This document shows positions 62,836 to 64,000 of a stretch of DNA of 64,000 bases, one piece after another. The stretch lies in the NCBI RefSeq assembly GCF_001043975.1, contig NZ_LABY01000102.1:1-64000 (forward strand). Direction: 5' to 3'. Made by a program: the position numbers and the translations under genes. Every line of letters begins with the position of its first letter. Within the stretch, counting starts at the first letter, position 1. Below the pieces are notes generated by a model. It searched no databases, was not told the origin of the DNA, and was given only the letters and a program-made list of their open reading frames with translations. This DNA comes from Methylobacterium variabile. GTDB taxonomy: Bacteria; Pseudomonadota; Alphaproteobacteria; Rhizobiales; Beijerinckiaceae.

Positions 62836-64000
62836 TCACGCCCGCCGCGGCAGCAGGAAGGCGAGGAGCCCGATCGCCGGCAGGAAGGCGCAGAGGCGAA
62901 ACACCTCGACGATGCCGATCCGGTCGGCCAGGAGCCCGAGCCCGCCCGCCGCGAGGCCCCCGAGCCCGAACGACAGGCCGTAGAACAGGCCGCCGACGAG
63001 CCCGACCCGGTGCGGCACGAGGTCGATCGCGTAGATCAGGATCGACGAGAAGGCGCTCGCCATGATGAAGCTGGCGAGCACGCTCAGCACCCCGGTCCAG
63101 AACAGGTCCGCGTAGGGCAGGATGAGCGCGAGGGGCAGCGGACCCAGGATCGAGATCCAGATCACGCGACCGCGGCCGATCCGGTCGCCCAGCATGCCGC
63201 CCAGGATGACGCCGGCGGCGCCGACGACCAGGAAGCCGAACAGCATGAGCTGCGAGGCCTGCACGCTCACCCCGAACCGCTCGATCAGGTAGAACGTGTA
63301 GTAGGAGGTGAAGCTCGCCTGATAGGCGTTCTTCGACATCAGGAGCAGGATCAGGATCGTCATCGCGAACGCGACGCGACCGGCCGGCATCCCCGACGAC
63401 GTCGCCTCCGCCCCCTTCGCCGCTGCTGCCGTCTGGCCGCGGCGCGAGCTCACGTAGAGCGAGACGGTCCAGGACATCAGCAGCATCGCGGCGACGGCGA
63501 TGCCGGAGAACCAGGACAGGCTCGCCTGCCCGTTCGGCACGACGACGGCGGCCGCGAGGAGCGGGCCGATCGAGTAGCCGACGTGGCCGCCGATCTGGAA
63601 AACCCCTTGCGCGAGCCCCTGCCGGCCCGCCGCGGCGTGCCGCGCCATGCGCGTCGCCTCCGGATGGAAGACGGCCGAACCCGTGCCGACGAGGGCCGCC
63701 GACGCCAGCACCATGCCGTAGCTCGACGCGAAGGCGAGGCCGAGGATCCCGGCCAGGGTCGCCGCCATGCCCGCGACCATCGCGTGCGGCCACGGCCTCC
63801 GGTCGGTCACGTATCCGAGCAGAGGCTGCAGCAGGGAGGACGTGACCTGGAAGGCGAGGGTGATCAGGCCGATCTGCGCGAAGTCGAGGTGGTAGGTGTC
63901 TTTGACCAGCGGATAGATCGCCGGAATCATCGATTGCAGCGTGTCGTTCAGGAGATGCGCGACGCTGAGGGCGGCCAGCACCGGCATGACGGGGCGGGCG
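62836..64000 (-). CDS. MFS efflux transporter, fosmidomycin-resistance (Fsr) type, 5-prime partial
   Basis: At least 388 residues of a 12-helix major-facilitator exporter. LSVAHLLNDTLQSMIPAIYP and LITLAFQVTSSLLQPLLGYV match Fsr closely, as do VGTGSAVFHPEATRMAR and GLAQGVFQIGGHVGYSIGPL. The frame is open to the window edge; Met at 63987 aligns to an internal position of Fsr, so the true start probably lies beyond 64000. It ends LLAFLLPRRA. It is upstream of MarR and the monooxygenase on the same strand, suggesting a detoxification unit. Confidence 0.85.
   Translation of the reverse strand, partial: ARPVMPVLAALSVAHLLNDTLQSMIPAIYPLVKDTYHLDFAQIGLITLAFQVTSSLLQPLLGYVTDRRPWPHAMVAGMAATLAGILGLAFASSYGMVLASAALVGTGSAVFHPEATRMARHAAAGRQGLAQGVFQIGGHVGYSIGPLLAAAVVVPNGQASLSWFSGIAVAAMLLMSWTVSLYVSSRRGQTAAAAKGAEATSSGMPAGRVAFAMTILILLLMSKNAYQASFTSYYTFYLIERFGVSVQASQLMLFGFLVVGAAGVILGGMLGDRIGRGRVIWISILGPLPLALILPYADLFWTGVLSVLASFIMASAFSSILIYAIDLVPHRVGLVGGLFYGLSFGLGGLAAGGLGLLADRIGIVEVFRLCAFLPAIGLLAFLLPRRA

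Noticed and set aside
1..64000. tRNA, rRNA, riboswitch, CRISPR array or replication origin
   Set aside because: I looked for cloverleaf-like arms, rRNA signatures, common riboswitch cores and direct-repeat arrays and saw none that I could support by eye.

Overview
The window is very GC-rich (I judge about 70 percent, not computed) and is dominated by alphaproteobacterial families. It carries a huge glycine-rich autotransporter, a DsbB/DUF5993 pair, a Pls-type nonribosomal peptide synthetase, an NHLP-type peptide exporter, Nac-like LysR control and a CheZ-like phosphatase. The best guess is a Methylobacterium-like member of the Hyphomicrobiales. This is inference; there is no rRNA or other marker gene here. 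Two AT-richer patches (about 1.0-1.56 kb and 22.5-23.2 kb) and several transposase remnants look acquired or degraded.

Layout. 1-0.9 kb: edge of an IS3-family element abutting a broken IS630 transposase and a decapitated acyl-CoA synthetase. 1.9-6.8 kb: DsbB with its DUF5993 partner, an SMR efflux protein, a beta-lactamase-fold serine hydrolase, and an HdeD-like membrane protein fused to a predicted papain-like domain. 7.3-13.7 kb: a 2129-residue autotransporter. 15.0-22.1 kb: a peptide export operon (HlyD-type adaptor, C39 peptidase/ABC, second ABC) followed by a small double-glycine-leader peptide gene, the likely cargo. 22.1-22.5 kb: transposase debris and four tandem hairpins. 23.6-30 kb: OprB-type porin, a Pls/PosA-type single-module NRPS and a PAS-LuxR regulator. 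30.5-37.4 kb: a catabolic operon (two SDRs, thiolase-like enzyme, quinone oxidoreductase-like enzyme, acyl-CoA ligase, then a Leu/Ile/Val-type binding protein). 37.6-39.1 kb: a secreted unknown and CheZ. 39.4-54.6 kb: a large metabolic locus. 54.7-60.3 kb: a 2OG-Fe(II) oxygenase, a chemoreceptor and a histidine kinase. 60.4-64 kb: a flavoprotein monooxygenase, a MarR regulator and an Fsr-type efflux pump cut by the window edge.

The most striking result is in 39.4-54.6 kb. Three transcription units converge on one Nac-like LysR regulator: (i) BCCP, biotin carboxylase, PxpB/AHS1, PxpC/AHS2, a second BCCP whose biotin lysine is replaced, and PxpA/LamB; (ii) an SDR plus a polar amino-acid-type ABC transporter, followed by idonate/gluconate-type dehydrogenases and an aminotransferase; (iii) a PEP-mutase-family lyase and a 2-hydroxyacid dehydrogenase. 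Each unit is preceded by the same motif, CATA-N6-CSYTAT-N12-AAYCCGTCTT, read toward the gene. It contains an ATA-N9-TAT core like that known for Nac. The enzyme set amounts to a split urea-carboxylase-like biotin enzyme plus a LamB/YcsF protein, so I infer a regulated pathway for a cyclic or substituted amide or amino acid whose identity is unknown.
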